From Arthrobacter sp. Hiyo4 (GTDB lineage Bacteria; Actinomycetota; Actinomycetes; Actinomycetales; Micrococcaceae): a stretch of 64,000 bases of DNA. Shown in pieces: positions 15,249-28,410 of the stretch (position 1 is its first letter; every line of letters starts with the position of its first letter). The DNA is taken from the NCBI GenBank assembly GCA_002370555.1, contig AP014718.1, positions 3,596,001 through 3,660,000 of the forward strand, written 5' to 3'. Both the position numbers and the translations under genes were made by a program. The notes beneath the pieces were generated by a model. It saw nothing but the letters and a program-made list of their open reading frames with translations, ran no database searches and was not told the DNA's origin.

Positions 15249-15425
15249 GCAGCCACCTTATGCTGGCCCCGACACCGGCACTCGAGCGCCTTGCCGGCCA
15301 GGAGCGCCACGTGGAAGGGATCCAGGACCGCGACCGACTCGGGGAGCTCGTCGGCGGCGGCAGTCTTGAATCCGGCTTCAGAGTTGAGGGTGTAATCGCT
15401 GGCTGGATGTTGGCTAGCGCGTCGG
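15249..15425 (-). pseudogene. ISL3-family transposase remnant
   Basis: The minus strand reads EAGFKTAAADELPESVAVLD then PFHVALLAGKALE. The pattern (D)GFxGFKTA.EELP.AVAVMDPFHVVRLAGDAL is characteristic of the central DDE region of ISL3-family transposases. Only about 60 codons remain, without the zinc-finger N terminus or the C terminus, so it is a dead fragment. Confidence 0.65.
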
Positions 15426-15508
15426 TCCCGGGCCAGCGATGCGCAGCCGGCGGCCCGATCTTGTGTCACCGTCCGCAGCGGACTTCTTCGCGTACCCGCT
15501 CAGATCGG

Positions 15509-15944
15509 TCAACGGCGCACCCGATAGCGCAGGTGAAGGACCTGGTTGCCCTGGATCACCACGTCGGGATCCTCCAACAGGTGCTGTGCGTGGACCGACC
15601 CGAAGTAGCGCTTGCCGGACCCGAACGACGCCGTCGACGAAGTGAAACGGCGCCCCGGGGTCCCAGCCTTCGGGCTTCGGCCGGTGCGTCACGACGACCA
15701 CGTGGTCGACACCGCCCGGAGGCTTCCCGTCCCAGCCGTCCGTCATGTCGAAGACGTGGCGACCGACGATTGTCGCCCCGATCTGGTCCCAGTACGGCCG
15801 GGGTAGTCGTAGGACGTCTGCGACACCTTCACCGGGCTCACGCCGACCCGGTAAAGGCCCGGCACTCGTGGCAGAAGTGGGCCTGGTCGACGTAGCCTGC
15901 GCCACGCTCGGGCCGCCCAACACGATCGTGTCGAAGTGATCCAT
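15509..15944 (-). pseudogene. Remnant joining an AraC-type HTH fragment to a dihydrofolate-reductase-family fragment
   Basis: Near 15900-15850 one frame reads GYVDQAHFCHECRAFTG followed by VSP, the second helix-turn-helix of AraC regulators. The sequence then passes, with a frame change, into WDQIGATIVGRHVFDMTDGW, VDHVVVVTHRP and APFHFVDG. These are RibD/DHFR-family reductase motifs. In yet another frame it ends GKRYFGSVHAQHLLEDPDVV then VLHLRYRVRR and a stop at 15509. The N terminus of the reductase and the sensor part of the AraC protein are missing, and the reductase has a further gap between HFVDG and GKRYFG. It is therefore a composite of deleted genes and not a functional fusion. Confidence 0.6.
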
Positions 15945-16140
15945 GGCTGACCGTTCTTCGCGGGCGCGCGCTTTAGAAACGTGCTCCCAGACGGTAACGC
16001 CCGAGCAGTTTCAGCGGGTCGGTCGCGACGCATACCTTGACCATATGTCGGGCGCCAGAGCCATAATCGGTCTGGGCGCCAGAGCGGTGCCGCAGAGAAG
16101 AGACCGTCGGTTGGCGCCGCCGGAGCAAAGGAGTCCTCGA

Positions 16141-16482
16141 ATGACGAAGTACCTGATCTCGTTCCCCAGTGAGGCCATGGTGTTCCCCGAGGAGGACTTC
16201 GAGGCGGTAGTCGACGCCTCGCATGCCGTCATCGACGAGGCCAAGGCGGCGGGGGTGTACGTCTTCGGCGGCGGGATCGATGAGGACGTAGACCCGGTGC
16301 TCGTGACCGGTGACGGCACCGTCACCGAGGGCACGTACCCAGGCCACAAGGTGCCCAACGGCGGCTACACCGTTCTCGAGCTGCCCTCGCGGGAGGCGGC
16401 ACTTGAATGGGCCGCGAAGATCGCCGTCGCCTGCCGCTGCTCGCAAGAGGTCCGGCAGTTCCTGTACGACCCGGCAAGCTGA
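16141..16482 (+). CDS. YCII-related (DGPF-domain) protein
   Basis: The 113-residue protein has the YCII/DGPF ferredoxin-like fold: MTKYLISFPSEAMVFPEEDF at the N terminus, an internal VYVFGGGIDEDVDPVLV, and a C-terminal GGYTVLELPSREAALEWAAK helix. Family members are often paired with ECF sigma factors, but none is adjacent here. The start is supported by AAAGGAG at 16126-16132, 8 bases upstream. The biochemical function is unknown. It is intact although its surroundings are IS remnants, which suggests a recently acquired or mobile cargo gene. Confidence 0.75.
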   Translation: MTKYLISFPSEAMVFPEEDFEAVVDASHAVIDEAKAAGVYVFGGGIDEDVDPVLVTGDGTVTEGTYPGHKVPNGGYTVLELPSREAALEWAAKIAVACRCSQEVRQFLYDPAS

Positions 16483-16645
16483 CGAGGGCGACGTCAGCCA
16501 GAGCCGTTCGTGCGTCAGCCCTACGTGTCAGGCTGGAACGGTACCAGGGGCTCATAGCAAGTCCGTTTAATCGCGTGGGGCGAGAGCCAGGAATCCAGTA
16601 ATCATGTCCAGTCCGGTTTTGAGTGCAGTACGCGAAGATAGTGCT

Positions 16646-17195
16646 GTGAGTAGTAGTAGTAGTTCTGGACCCCGGGCCGGTGGACCGCGGCCTCGACGGT
16701 CATTCACCCCGGTCCAGAAGCTCGAGTTCTTGACCGCGTACGAACGCGTGCGAGAACAATGAGGGCGGCGCGTTCCTGCGCCGGGAGGGCCTGTATTCCT
16801 CGCAGATGACCGAGTGGCGGCGGCTGCGTGACGCCGGTGTCCTGGCCGGGAAGAAGGCCGGGGAATCGATCGGGAAACTGTCGGCGGAGCAGGCCGAGAA
16901 CGCGCGTTTGCGCCGCCAGTTAGAGGTGAGTGAGAGCCGGTTGAAGAAGACCGAGGCAGCCTTGGAGCTGATGGAAAAACTACAGGCGTTCTTAGAGAGC
17001 GCCTCACAGGATATGCCGGACGAGCCCGGTCCAAGAAACGTTGATGGCCACGTACAGGTCGATGCTGGACCTGAAGATCCCCACGCGCCGGGCAGCATCC
17101 TTGACGGGTGTTTCCAGGACGACCGCGAACCGGAAACCGGCTCCGCCGCGGGACCATGCGTCGGTGGCGCCGCAGAACAAGCTCAGCGCCGCTGA
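16646..17195 (+). CDS. IS3-family transposase, OrfA part, frameshifted
   Basis: The start is GTG at 16646 (SSSSSSGPRAGG leader), reading RRSFTPVQKLEFLTAYERV, an IS3 OrfA-type HTH opening. A shift of two bases near 16750 leads into NNEGGAFLRREGLYSSQMTEW then RRLRDAG. A leucine-zipper-like coiled coil follows (ENARLRRQLEVSESRLKKTE, about residues 85-110), which in IS3 elements mediates transposase multimerisation. The reading frame runs on to 17195, overlapping OrfB by about 150 bases in another frame. Whether OrfA and OrfB are joined by programmed frameshifting or by a sequencing indel near 17030 cannot be decided here. Confidence 0.75.
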
Positions 17196-18060
17196 GCGCG
17201 CCGGGATCCTGGCGGCACTGAACTCGCCGGAGTTCGTGGACCTGGCACCCATGCAGGTCTACACGAAGCTGCTGGATCAGGGGATCTATCTGGGATCCCT
17301 ATCGACTTTCTACCGGGTGCTGGAGGAGAACAAGCAGGTCAAGGAACGCCGCCGGCTGGCCAAACACCCGCCCCGGGCGGTTCCTGAACTGGTCGCTACC
17401 GCCCCGGGACAGGTCTACACGTGGGATATTACAAAGCTCGCGGGCCCGGTCAAGGGCAAGTATTTTGACTGCTACATGATGGTCGATATTCATTCCAGGT
17501 TCATCGTTGGCGCGCACGTCCACGCCACCGAATCCGGGGTGCTGGCCGTGGAGATGATGAAGGGGATCTTCGGAATCCACGGCATCCCCCAGGTCGTGCA
17601 CGCGGACAGGGGAACGTCCATGACCTCCAAAACCGTCGCCGCGCTACTCTCGGATCTAGAGGTCACCCGGTCCCACTCCAGGCCCCGGGTGTCGAATGAT
17701 AATCCGTACAGTGAGTCGATCTTCAAGACCCTGAAATACGGGCCGGAATTCCCCGAACGCTTCGCCTCAGTCCAAGACGCCGGAGGATTTATCAGCGGGT
17801 TCGTGGACTGGTACAACCATCACCGCCAGCACTCCGGCATCGGCTTCCACACCCCCGCGAACGTCCACTACGGCCACGCCGCCGGCGTCGCCAAAGAACG
17901 CTCGGCAACCCTCGCTGCAGCCCGCGCGAAACACCCCGAACGCTTCACGACAACCACTGATCCCAAATCCTCGCGCTCCCAGGACCGGCGTGGATCAACC
18001 AACCCAAGGAAATCACCGAACAGTCAGCCGCCTAACTCCCGTTGGTACCGTTCAGCTTGA
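17041..18060 (+). CDS. IS3-family transposase, OrfB with DDE integrase core
   Basis: OrfB carries an HTH_21-like N-terminal segment and the rve integrase core. The catalytic residues are in YTWDITKLAG (first Asp), VVHADRGTSM (second Asp) and SNDNPYSESIFKTLKY (Glu). FVDWYNHHRQHSGIGFHTP is the typical IS3 C-terminal signature. All three acidic residues are present, so the catalytic half is potentially active. The start shown (TTG/ATG at 17041-17046) is only nominal because translation probably enters from OrfA. Confidence 0.88.
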   Translation: MMATYRSMLDLKIPTRRAASLTGVSRTTANRKPAPPRDHASVAPQNKLSAAERAGILAALNSPEFVDLAPMQVYTKLLDQGIYLGSLSTFYRVLEENKQVKERRRLAKHPPRAVPELVATAPGQVYTWDITKLAGPVKGKYFDCYMMVDIHSRFIVGAHVHATESGVLAVEMMKGIFGIHGIPQVVHADRGTSMTSKTVAALLSDLEVTRSHSRPRVSNDNPYSESIFKTLKYGPEFPERFASVQDAGGFISGFVDWYNHHRQHSGIGFHTPANVHYGHAAGVAKERSATLAAARAKHPERFTTTTDPKSSRSQDRRGSTNPRKSPNSQPPNSRWYRSA

Positions 18061-18343
18061 AAAATTCCGCAGGGGCCCATAGTGAGAGGCGTGCACCAGC
18101 GCATAGGGCGGGTGATCTCGACCGACGGCACCCCGCAGGCCTGCCAGTAGATCGGAGCCGGCCGGCTTCTGCTGTACGCCGGGACATATTCGGGCCGAGG
18201 ATCGTTGTTGAAGCATCAGCGCTGGCCGACCGCCGTTGATGATGTGACCTTCGGGTGTCCAAATTCACTGCAATTAAGTGGGGGAGCGTCCCGGGCTGGT
18301 GCGTGCCGAGGCTCGTGCGTGCCGGTGGTGGTGGTGTTTTAAA
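18061..18343. other. Unassigned end of the inter-rRNA island
   Basis: No gene or RNA is recognisable between the IS3 element and the second rRNA repeat. Copy 2 of the 6-kb repeat begins at about 18344. Confidence 0.4.
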
Positions 18344-18346
18344 TGG

Positions 18347-18379
18347 GAGAGCCCCTCAACCTGGTGGTTGGGGGCTCTC
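18347..18379 (-). terminator. rRNA operon terminator, copy 2
   Basis: The hairpin is the same as at 8413-8445. The downstream flank differs (CATTTAAAAC on the minus strand), giving a somewhat better T-rich tail. Confidence 0.8.
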
Positions 18380-18394
18380 GACCGTTTTAATGAT

Positions 18395-18514
18395 GTTCCG
18401 GCGGTGACCTACTCTCCCACACCCTCCCGGGTGCAGTACCATCGGCGCTGTGGGTCTTAGCTTCCGGGTTCGGAATGGGACCGGGCGTTTCCCCCACGCT
18501 ATGACCGCCGTAAC
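18395..18514 (-). rRNA. rrf: 5S ribosomal RNA, copy 2
   Basis: It is identical to the 5S at 8461-8580. Confidence 0.95.
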
Positions 18515-18750
18515 CCTTGCTCCCGTACCCGTTGGCTGTGCCGTGGGCTGGGAAATCTGTGGTTACAACATGCTTTCTGCAACTTTTAGTTGCAGAAGTG
18601 GTGTTGTTATTATGTTGTGTTTTTTGTTCCCTGTAACAAGCCCGTGACGGGTTTGTTGTTTGGGAACCACATAGTGGACGCAAGCAGTCTTGTTATCTTT
18701 TTACCACCCCGGTTTGCAAACGCTTTTGAACCGTTTGCAGGGGTGATGTG

Positions 18751-23891
<5,141 letters not shown>

Positions 23892-24131
23892 GTAAAACAG
23901 ACACAACCACCAACCCCGGAAATAACAGGATAAAATGGCTGCACAAAATTTGAAACCAGCTGTAAAAACCAGACCACACCACGGGGTGGCGGATCCAGTC
24001 AATTCAACCAATTCAATACAATAAATTGGTATCAACAAACTTGGCACACTATTGAGTTCTCAAACAACAGACACACCCGGCACCACCACAACCATTCATT
24101 CGGCCGTGGATCGCTCCGGAGCAACTTTTCA

Positions 24132-24160
24132 AACTTACCCGGTTTCCCGCCCCGATGCAA
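24132..24160 (-). promoter_or_regulatory. Probable rRNA promoter, copy 2
   Basis: TTGCAT (24155-24160) and TAAGTT (24132-24137) with a 17-base spacer, identical to copy 1. The leader boxA-like element is also conserved, near 24056-24068. Confidence 0.5.
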
Positions 24161-24481
24161 ATCCATATTCCAGGACCCGCACCAGCAGAAAACACATCCC
24201 CACCAAACAAAGGCGCTCAAAAAAACAACCAACATTTGGTCTTGAATTAGGGGGTTTGGCCGCCCGCGGTAACCAGCTCTTCGCTGTTCCCCTCGCGGCG
24301 ACTTAGAAAACAATACACCCACCCAACCCCCACCGCAAATCCACCCCCACAACGGGACCCAACCCCGCCATTCCGGGCCAAAGCCGGCATCGGCACACAA
24401 ATTCGGGCGCCGCCGTCGTACTTCACTTCTGTGTGCTGCAGCACAACCGCCGACGCCAGTCCGGCACCAGTTGTTAAACGC
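24161..24481. other. rRNA upstream region and unique flank
   Basis: The duplication ends at about 24359. The unique part (24360-24481) contains only a 14-bp palindrome TGTGCTGCAGCACA at 24432-24445. No gene is seen. Confidence 0.45.
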
Positions 24482-24517
24482 AGAAGGGCCGGCAACCAAA
24501 TGGTTGCCGGCCCTTCT
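24482..24517 (-). terminator. Intrinsic terminator of the rpmB-rpmG-rpsN operon
   Basis: A perfect 16-bp stem (AGAAGGGCCGGCAACC and complement) around the loop AAAT lies 27 bases beyond the rpsN stop. Confidence 0.88.
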
Positions 24518-24544
24518 CAAGCAGCTGGAATCAGCGGTACTGAA

Positions 24545-24850
24545 TTACCAGGAAGACTTGGTGATGCCCGGGAGCTCACCACGGTGAGCCATGTCGCGGA
24601 AGCGAACACGGGAGATACCGAACTTCTGGAAGGTACCGCGGGGACGGCCGTCGATGATGTCGCGGTTACGCAGACGGACGGGCGACGCGTTGCGGGGAAG
24701 CTTCTGCAGGCCGAGGCGTGCTGCTTCGCGAACTTCGTCGGTCGAGTTGGGGTCAACCAGAGCCTTCTTCAGTTCGAGGCGCTTTGCAGCGTAACGCTCA
24801 ACGATGACTTTACGCTGTTCGTTCTTTGCGATCATTGACTTCTTAGCCAT
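24545..24850 (-). CDS. rpsN: 30S ribosomal protein S14, zinc-independent form
   Basis: 101 residues beginning [20 protein letters not shown] and ending [10 protein letters not shown], with the S14 signature [20 protein letters not shown]. The length and the absence of the two CxxC pairs mark the C-minus (zinc-free) paralogue. It is last in the operon with rpmG and rpmB, with 4 bases between it and rpmG. Confidence 0.96.
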   Translation of the reverse strand: MAKKSMIAKNEQRKVIVERYAAKRLELKKALVDPNSTDEVREAARLGLQKLPRNASPVRLRNRDIIDGRPRGTFQKFGISRVRFRDMAHRGELPGITKSSW

Positions 24851-24854
24851 GTGT

Positions 24855-25022
24855 TTAGCGCTCCTCTCGGAATTCGACGTGCTGACGGATCTTGGGATCG
24901 TACTTCTTCAGAACCATGCGGTCCGGGTCGTTACGACGGTTCTTCCGCGTCACGTAGGTGTAACCCGTGCCCGCAGTCGACTTGAGCTTGATGATCGGAC
25001 GTACGTCCTTGTCCTTAGCCAT
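24855..25022 (-). CDS. rpmG: 50S ribosomal protein L33, zinc-independent form
   Basis: 55 residues, starting [20 protein letters not shown], then [20 protein letters not shown]. It has no cysteine, so it is the C-minus form. The ATG shares its A with the rpmB stop (TAATG), giving tight translational coupling. Confidence 0.95.
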   Translation of the reverse strand: MAKDKDVRPIIKLKSTAGTGYTYVTRKNRRNDPDRMVLKKYDPKIRQHVEFREER

Positions 25023-25258
25023 TAGAGCTTCACTCCCCGAGCAAGGATGGCGGCGACGACTACGTCGATGCCGCGTACGTCGATGGTCTTGATGCCCTTT
25101 GCAGAAAGCTGCAGCGTGACATTACGGCGCAGGGACGGAACCCAGTAGCGCTTCTTCTGGATGTTCGGATCGAACCGACGCTTGTTGCGACGGTGCGAGT
25201 GCGAAATGCTGTGCCCAAAGCCCGGCTCGGCTCCGGTCACTTGGCAGTGTGCTGCCAT
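25022..25258 (-). CDS. rpmB: 50S ribosomal protein L28, zinc-independent form
   Basis: 78 residues: [20 protein letters not shown], followed by [20 protein letters not shown]. Only one Cys (residue 5) is present, so the zinc ribbon of the C-plus form is absent. It is first in the operon, with the ribosome-binding site GAGGAGA about 5 bases upstream. A hairpin-forming repeat, ATGATCC (25284-25290) and GGATCAT (25305-25311), lies in the leader and could be a regulatory structure. I see no convincing Zur box, although such C-minus sets are Zur-repressed in several actinobacteria. Confidence 0.95.
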   Translation of the reverse strand: MAAHCQVTGAEPGFGHSISHSHRRNKRRFDPNIQKKRYWVPSLRRNVTLQLSAKGIKTIDVRGIDVVVAAILARGVKL

Positions 25259-25512
25259 GACTTCTCCTCAAGAATTGAATGTAATGATCCGCATATCTGC
25301 TGCAGGATCATGCGGGTAAGTGCGACCCAAAAGTGATCAGGGTGAACGGTTAGTCACGCAACTTGAGCCCCTAACTACCGGCTACCCTGGAGAAAATTAC
25401 CGGGCCACCGGAGCAATTGCGCACGCTCCGCGCACTTAGCGCTCACCAAGTCTACGAGTTCACGCAATTAAAGACCAATCCGTGCTCGGACGGTGTATAA
25501 GGGGCCGTCGCC

Positions 25513-26274
25513 TCAGAGGCGCGTGAGCTGGGCGTACTTGGGAGCCAGTCCGTCGCCCGAGGACTTGCCGGTGACACGGCGGACCACCCAGGGGCCGGCG
25601 AATTCGCGGATCCAGCGGGCGTTTGCGCGGAGGGCTTCGGCCCGGTTCAGCTCGGGCACCGGGGTCATGGGCGGGACCTCGATCGAGTGGTCGTGCTCCA
25701 GCACGGTAAGGACGCGTTTGGCCATGTTGGTATGCCCGGCAGCGGACATGTGCATCCGGTCCTGTGCCCACATTCCCCAGTCGTAGTACTCGTTAAAGCG
25801 CCAGTAATCCACCAGCAACGCTCCATGGTCCCCGGCAATGCCGCGGACCAGTTCGTTGTAGATGGCGGTGCGGCCGCGCATGGTGCTGAAGACCTTGGAG
25901 CCGCGCGCGTCGAAGCCGGTGAACATCACCACTGTGGCGCCGGTGGCCGCCAGCTTGCGGATGCCGGCGTCGTACTCCGCCAGCAGATCGTCGATGTCGA
26001 TTTTGGGCCGCAGAATGTCGTTGGCACCTGCGTAAATGGTCACCAGGGTGGGGTTAAGTTCGACGGCGGCGTCCACCTGTTCTGCCATGATCTGGCGGAG
26101 CTTCCTGCCGCGGATGGCCAGGTTGGCGTAGCCGAAGCCGGGATCCGCCGCGCCCAGCTGCTCCGCCACGCGATCCGCCCAGCCGCGGACGCCGTTGGGG
26201 CGGCCGAGATCGTCATCCCCGACCCCTTCCGTGAAGGAATCGCCGAGCGCTACATACCGTGCGGAAAAGTCCAT
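25513..26274 (-). CDS. SGNH/GDSL-family hydrolase (paralogue of 31421-32283)
   Basis: 253 residues. Block I is ALGDSFTEG with the catalytic Ser at residue 12. Block II Gly is in LAIRGRK, block III is YAGANDI, and block V is RMHMSAAGH with the catalytic Asp/His. No signal peptide is seen, so it is cytoplasmic and probably an esterase or acyl hydrolase; the substrate is unknown. The C-terminal helices (ANARWIREFAGPWVVRRVTG) are also present in the paralogue at 31421-32283. The gene stands alone, convergent to nothing, with its own region upstream before the MarR gene. Confidence 0.85.
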   Translation of the reverse strand: MDFSARYVALGDSFTEGVGDDDLGRPNGVRGWADRVAEQLGAADPGFGYANLAIRGRKLRQIMAEQVDAAVELNPTLVTIYAGANDILRPKIDIDDLLAEYDAGIRKLAATGATVVMFTGFDARGSKVFSTMRGRTAIYNELVRGIAGDHGALLVDYWRFNEYYDWGMWAQDRMHMSAAGHTNMAKRVLTVLEHDHSIEVPPMTPVPELNRAEALRANARWIREFAGPWVVRRVTGKSSGDGLAPKYAQLTRL

Positions 26275-26349
26275 GGCGTCAGTCTTTCATCTGTTGCCGG
26301 GAGCAACCAAGGCGGAACCTGTCCGGACGGTGTCCATCAGGGCGAGGGC

Positions 26350-26841
26350 TTATGGCCGGCTTTCGGTCTCGCGGAGGATCCAGTGGTCATCGTCCAGCCG
26401 GGCCACGATCTTTTCGCCGATGCGGGCGAGGTCATTGACGTCGCTTTCCGTCAGGGCGTCCAGGAACTTGGTGCGCACCGCCTCCACGTGCCCCGGTGCA
26501 AGCGCCACCAAAGTGGCCATCCCGACGTCGGACAAGTGTGCGGTGGTGACCCGTGCATCGCGGGGGTGCGGACGCCGCTCCAGCCATCCGCGCTTCTCCA
26601 GCTTGGCAACAACATGCGAGAGCCGGGACAGCGACGAACTCGTGCGGGCGGCCAGCTGGCTCATCGGCAGGAAGCGGCCCTCGGCCTCGGAGAGCATGGC
26701 CATGACGTTGTAATCGAACAGGGACACCTTGCCGGCGGTGTGGAGCTGGTTGTCCAGGGCAGCCGGCAGCAGCGTGTTGATGCTCAGGAGTGCCAGCCAG
26801 GCACGGCGTTCGTCGGCGTTGAGCCAGCGCGGTTCGGTCAT
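26350..26841 (-). CDS. MarR-family transcriptional regulator
   Basis: 163 residues with a winged helix-turn-helix. DYNVMAMLSEAEGRFLPMSQ, LAARTSSSLSRLSHVVAKLE and KRGWLERRPHPRDARVTTAH are the MarR HTH and wing (Asp-x-Arg). The flanking helices form the dimer interface. The gene is divergent to the YciI gene (83 bases between starts), which may be its target. Ligand unknown. Confidence 0.9.
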   Translation of the reverse strand: MTEPRWLNADERRAWLALLSINTLLPAALDNQLHTAGKVSLFDYNVMAMLSEAEGRFLPMSQLAARTSSSLSRLSHVVAKLEKRGWLERRPHPRDARVTTAHLSDVGMATLVALAPGHVEAVRTKFLDALTESDVNDLARIGEKIVARLDDDHWILRETESRP

Positions 26842-26923
26842 GCGTCCATTCTAGAAGCAGAGCGTGGTTGAGCGTTCAAGTGACGCACCTGTTCCCATGG
26901 ACCCGTCCGAGTAGGCTGGCTTT

Positions 26924-27211
26924 ATGTTTGTTGTATCGCTGACCTACAAGGTGCCCGATGACATTGTGGACTATCACCGCCCCGCGCATATGGCGTGGGT
27001 GAAGCAGGCGTTCGACGACGGCGTGTTCCTTGCGTCCGGACGCCAGGTTCCCGCGGTGGGCGGTGTGCTGTTGTCCAAGGCCGACCGAACCACACTGGAT
27101 GCTGCGTTGGCCAAGGACCCTTTCTACAGCAACGGCGTGGCCGAGTTCGAAGTTATCGAATTCGCCGCCACGACCGTGGCAGAGGGTTACGAAAACCTCC
27201 TGGACACCTAG
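26924..27211 (+). CDS. YciI-family protein
   Basis: 95 residues of the YciI-like dimeric alpha-beta fold. The conserved His and Asp are in VDYHRPAHMAWVKQAFDDGV, and FLASGRQVPAVGGVLL is the second motif. Function unknown; related proteins resemble muconolactone isomerase. It is divergent from the MarR gene and ends before a bidirectional terminator. Confidence 0.88.
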   Translation: MFVVSLTYKVPDDIVDYHRPAHMAWVKQAFDDGVFLASGRQVPAVGGVLLSKADRTTLDAALAKDPFYSNGVAEFEVIEFAATTVAEGYENLLDT

Positions 27212-27239
27212 GCCCCTGGCCCCTCCGCCAGCAGGCTGC

Positions 27240-27269
27240 GGGAACTGCCCGGCATTCCCGGCAGTTCCC
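27240..27269. terminator. Hairpin terminator between convergent genes
   Basis: GGGAACTGCC and GGCAGTTCCC with the loop CGGCATTCCC, between the ends of the YciI gene and the ABC ATPase gene. Confidence 0.75.
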
Positions 27270-27278
27270 CGGAAGCAC

Positions 27279-28400
27279 CTACTGCTCCAGAACCAGCAGC
27301 TGCGCCTTGTCCGGTTCCCAGGTCACGAACAGCTCCGCGACTGGCGCGGGCCGACTCGTCGCATCTGAACTGAGTTCGCGCACCTGGAGCTCATGGCCGC
27401 CGGCCGTCAGGCGGTGGCGCACCGTGGCGCCCAGATTCGTCGAGGAGACCAGCCTCGCCTCGCCGCAGTTGTCCGTGCTTGCCTCGGAGCTGAATTTGAG
27501 GTGTTCCGGACGGATGGACACGGCGTAGTTCTCGCCGGTGACGCCGCGGTCGCGAACCCTGCCCAGGCCCAGGCCGCCGAGGTCAACCAGCGCCTCGCCG
27601 TCCTTGCGTTCCAGGACGGTGCACGGGATGAGGTTGGTGTCGCCGAGGAAGCTGGCCACCCAGTCCGTGAGCGGGTGGTTGTAGACCTCTTCGGGCGGGC
27701 CCGACTGGACGATCCTGCCGTCCTTCATCACCACGATCCGGTCCGACATGGCCATGGCCTCGTCCTGGTCGTGCGTGACGAAAAGGACGGAGATGCCCAG
27801 GCTCTTCTGCAGCGTCTTTATCTCCTCCTGCATCTGTTCGCGGAGCCGCTTGTCGAGGGCAGCCATGGGCTCGTCCAGGAGCAGCGCGGCCGGGTTGAAC
27901 ACCAGGGAGCGGGCCAGGGCCACGCGCTGCTGCTGCCCGCCGGAGAGCTGGCGGGGCTTGCGGTCGCCCATCTTGCCCAGGCCCACGCGTTCCAGCGCGC
28001 TATCGGCGCGTTGCCGCCGTTCGGCCTTGGGCACCTTGCGCATCCGGAGCGCGAACTCCACGTTTTCGCGGGCGCTCATGTGCGGGAAGAGGGCGTAGTT
28101 CTGGAACACGACGCCCAGGTTCCGGTCCCGGGGCGGGAGCGAATCCACGGGCTTGCCGTCGATCAGGACGCTCCCGGACGTGTGCTCCTCGAAGCCGGCC
28201 ACCATCATCATGGTGGTGGTCTTGCCGGATCCGCTCGGTCCCAGCAGGGTGACGAATTCGCCGGGTTCCACTACCAGGTCCAGCTCGTCGACGGCAACCA
28301 CATCGCCGTACGTCTTGCGGACCTGACGGAGTTCAATCGAACCTTGCGCGGTCGCCGTCGTCCGTTTGCTCGCTGCTGCGGAAATCACTGAAGTAGTCAT
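27279..28400 (-). CDS. potA: Polyamine-type ABC transporter ATP-binding protein
   Basis: 373 residues. Walker A is GPSGSGKTT (about residues 54-62), the signature LSGGQQQR, Walker B LLLDEPMAALD, and the H-loop FVTHDQDEAMAMSD. The C-terminal TOBE-type domain is as in PotA/PotG/FutC. It energises import by the permeases encoded upstream. Substrate is likely spermidine/putrescine or another small cation, by family only. It is the last gene of a four-gene operon and ends near a bidirectional terminator. Confidence 0.88.
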   Translation of the reverse strand: MTTSVISAAASKRTTATAQGSIELRQVRKTYGDVVAVDELDLVVEPGEFVTLLGPSGSGKTTTMMMVAGFEEHTSGSVLIDGKPVDSLPPRDRNLGVVFQNYALFPHMSARENVEFALRMRKVPKAERRQRADSALERVGLGKMGDRKPRQLSGGQQQRVALARSLVFNPAALLLDEPMAALDKRLREQMQEEIKTLQKSLGISVLFVTHDQDEAMAMSDRIVVMKDGRIVQSGPPEEVYNHPLTDWVASFLGDTNLIPCTVLERKDGEALVDLGGLGLGRVRDRGVTGENYAVSIRPEHLKFSSEASTDNCGEARLVSSTNLGATVRHRLTAGGHELQVRELSSDATSRPAPVAELFVTWEPDKAQLLVLEQ

Positions 28401-28410
28401 GGGCCTTCCC

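Larger units (their letters stand above)
16529..18060 (+). mobile_element. IS3-family insertion sequence with imperfect terminal inverted repeats
   Basis: The left end (16529-16547) reads TCAGGCTGGAACGGTACCA. The complement of the right end (18043-18060) reads TCAAGCTGAACGGTACCA, matching except for one extra base and one substitution. Between them lies a two-part transposase of IS3 organisation. The OrfB stop codon is inside the right repeat. No target duplication is obvious. CAGGGGCTCATAG (inside the left end) and CAGGGGCCCATAG (outside the right end) are near-identical and unexplained. Exact ends may differ by 2-3 bases. Confidence 0.75.

Noticed and set aside
15414..15944. A functional AraC-reductase fusion protein
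   Set aside because: The AraC part is only the last HTH, several frame changes are needed, and the reductase lacks its N-terminal cofactor-binding strand.
25259..25512. Zur box upstream of rpmB
   Set aside because: No TGAnAATnATTnTCA-like sequence; the only symmetry is the ATGATCC/GGATCAT hairpin.
26924..27211. YciI protein at 26924 as a duplicate of the YCII protein at 16141
   Set aside because: They belong to the same broad fold but share no extended sequence; lengths and motifs differ.
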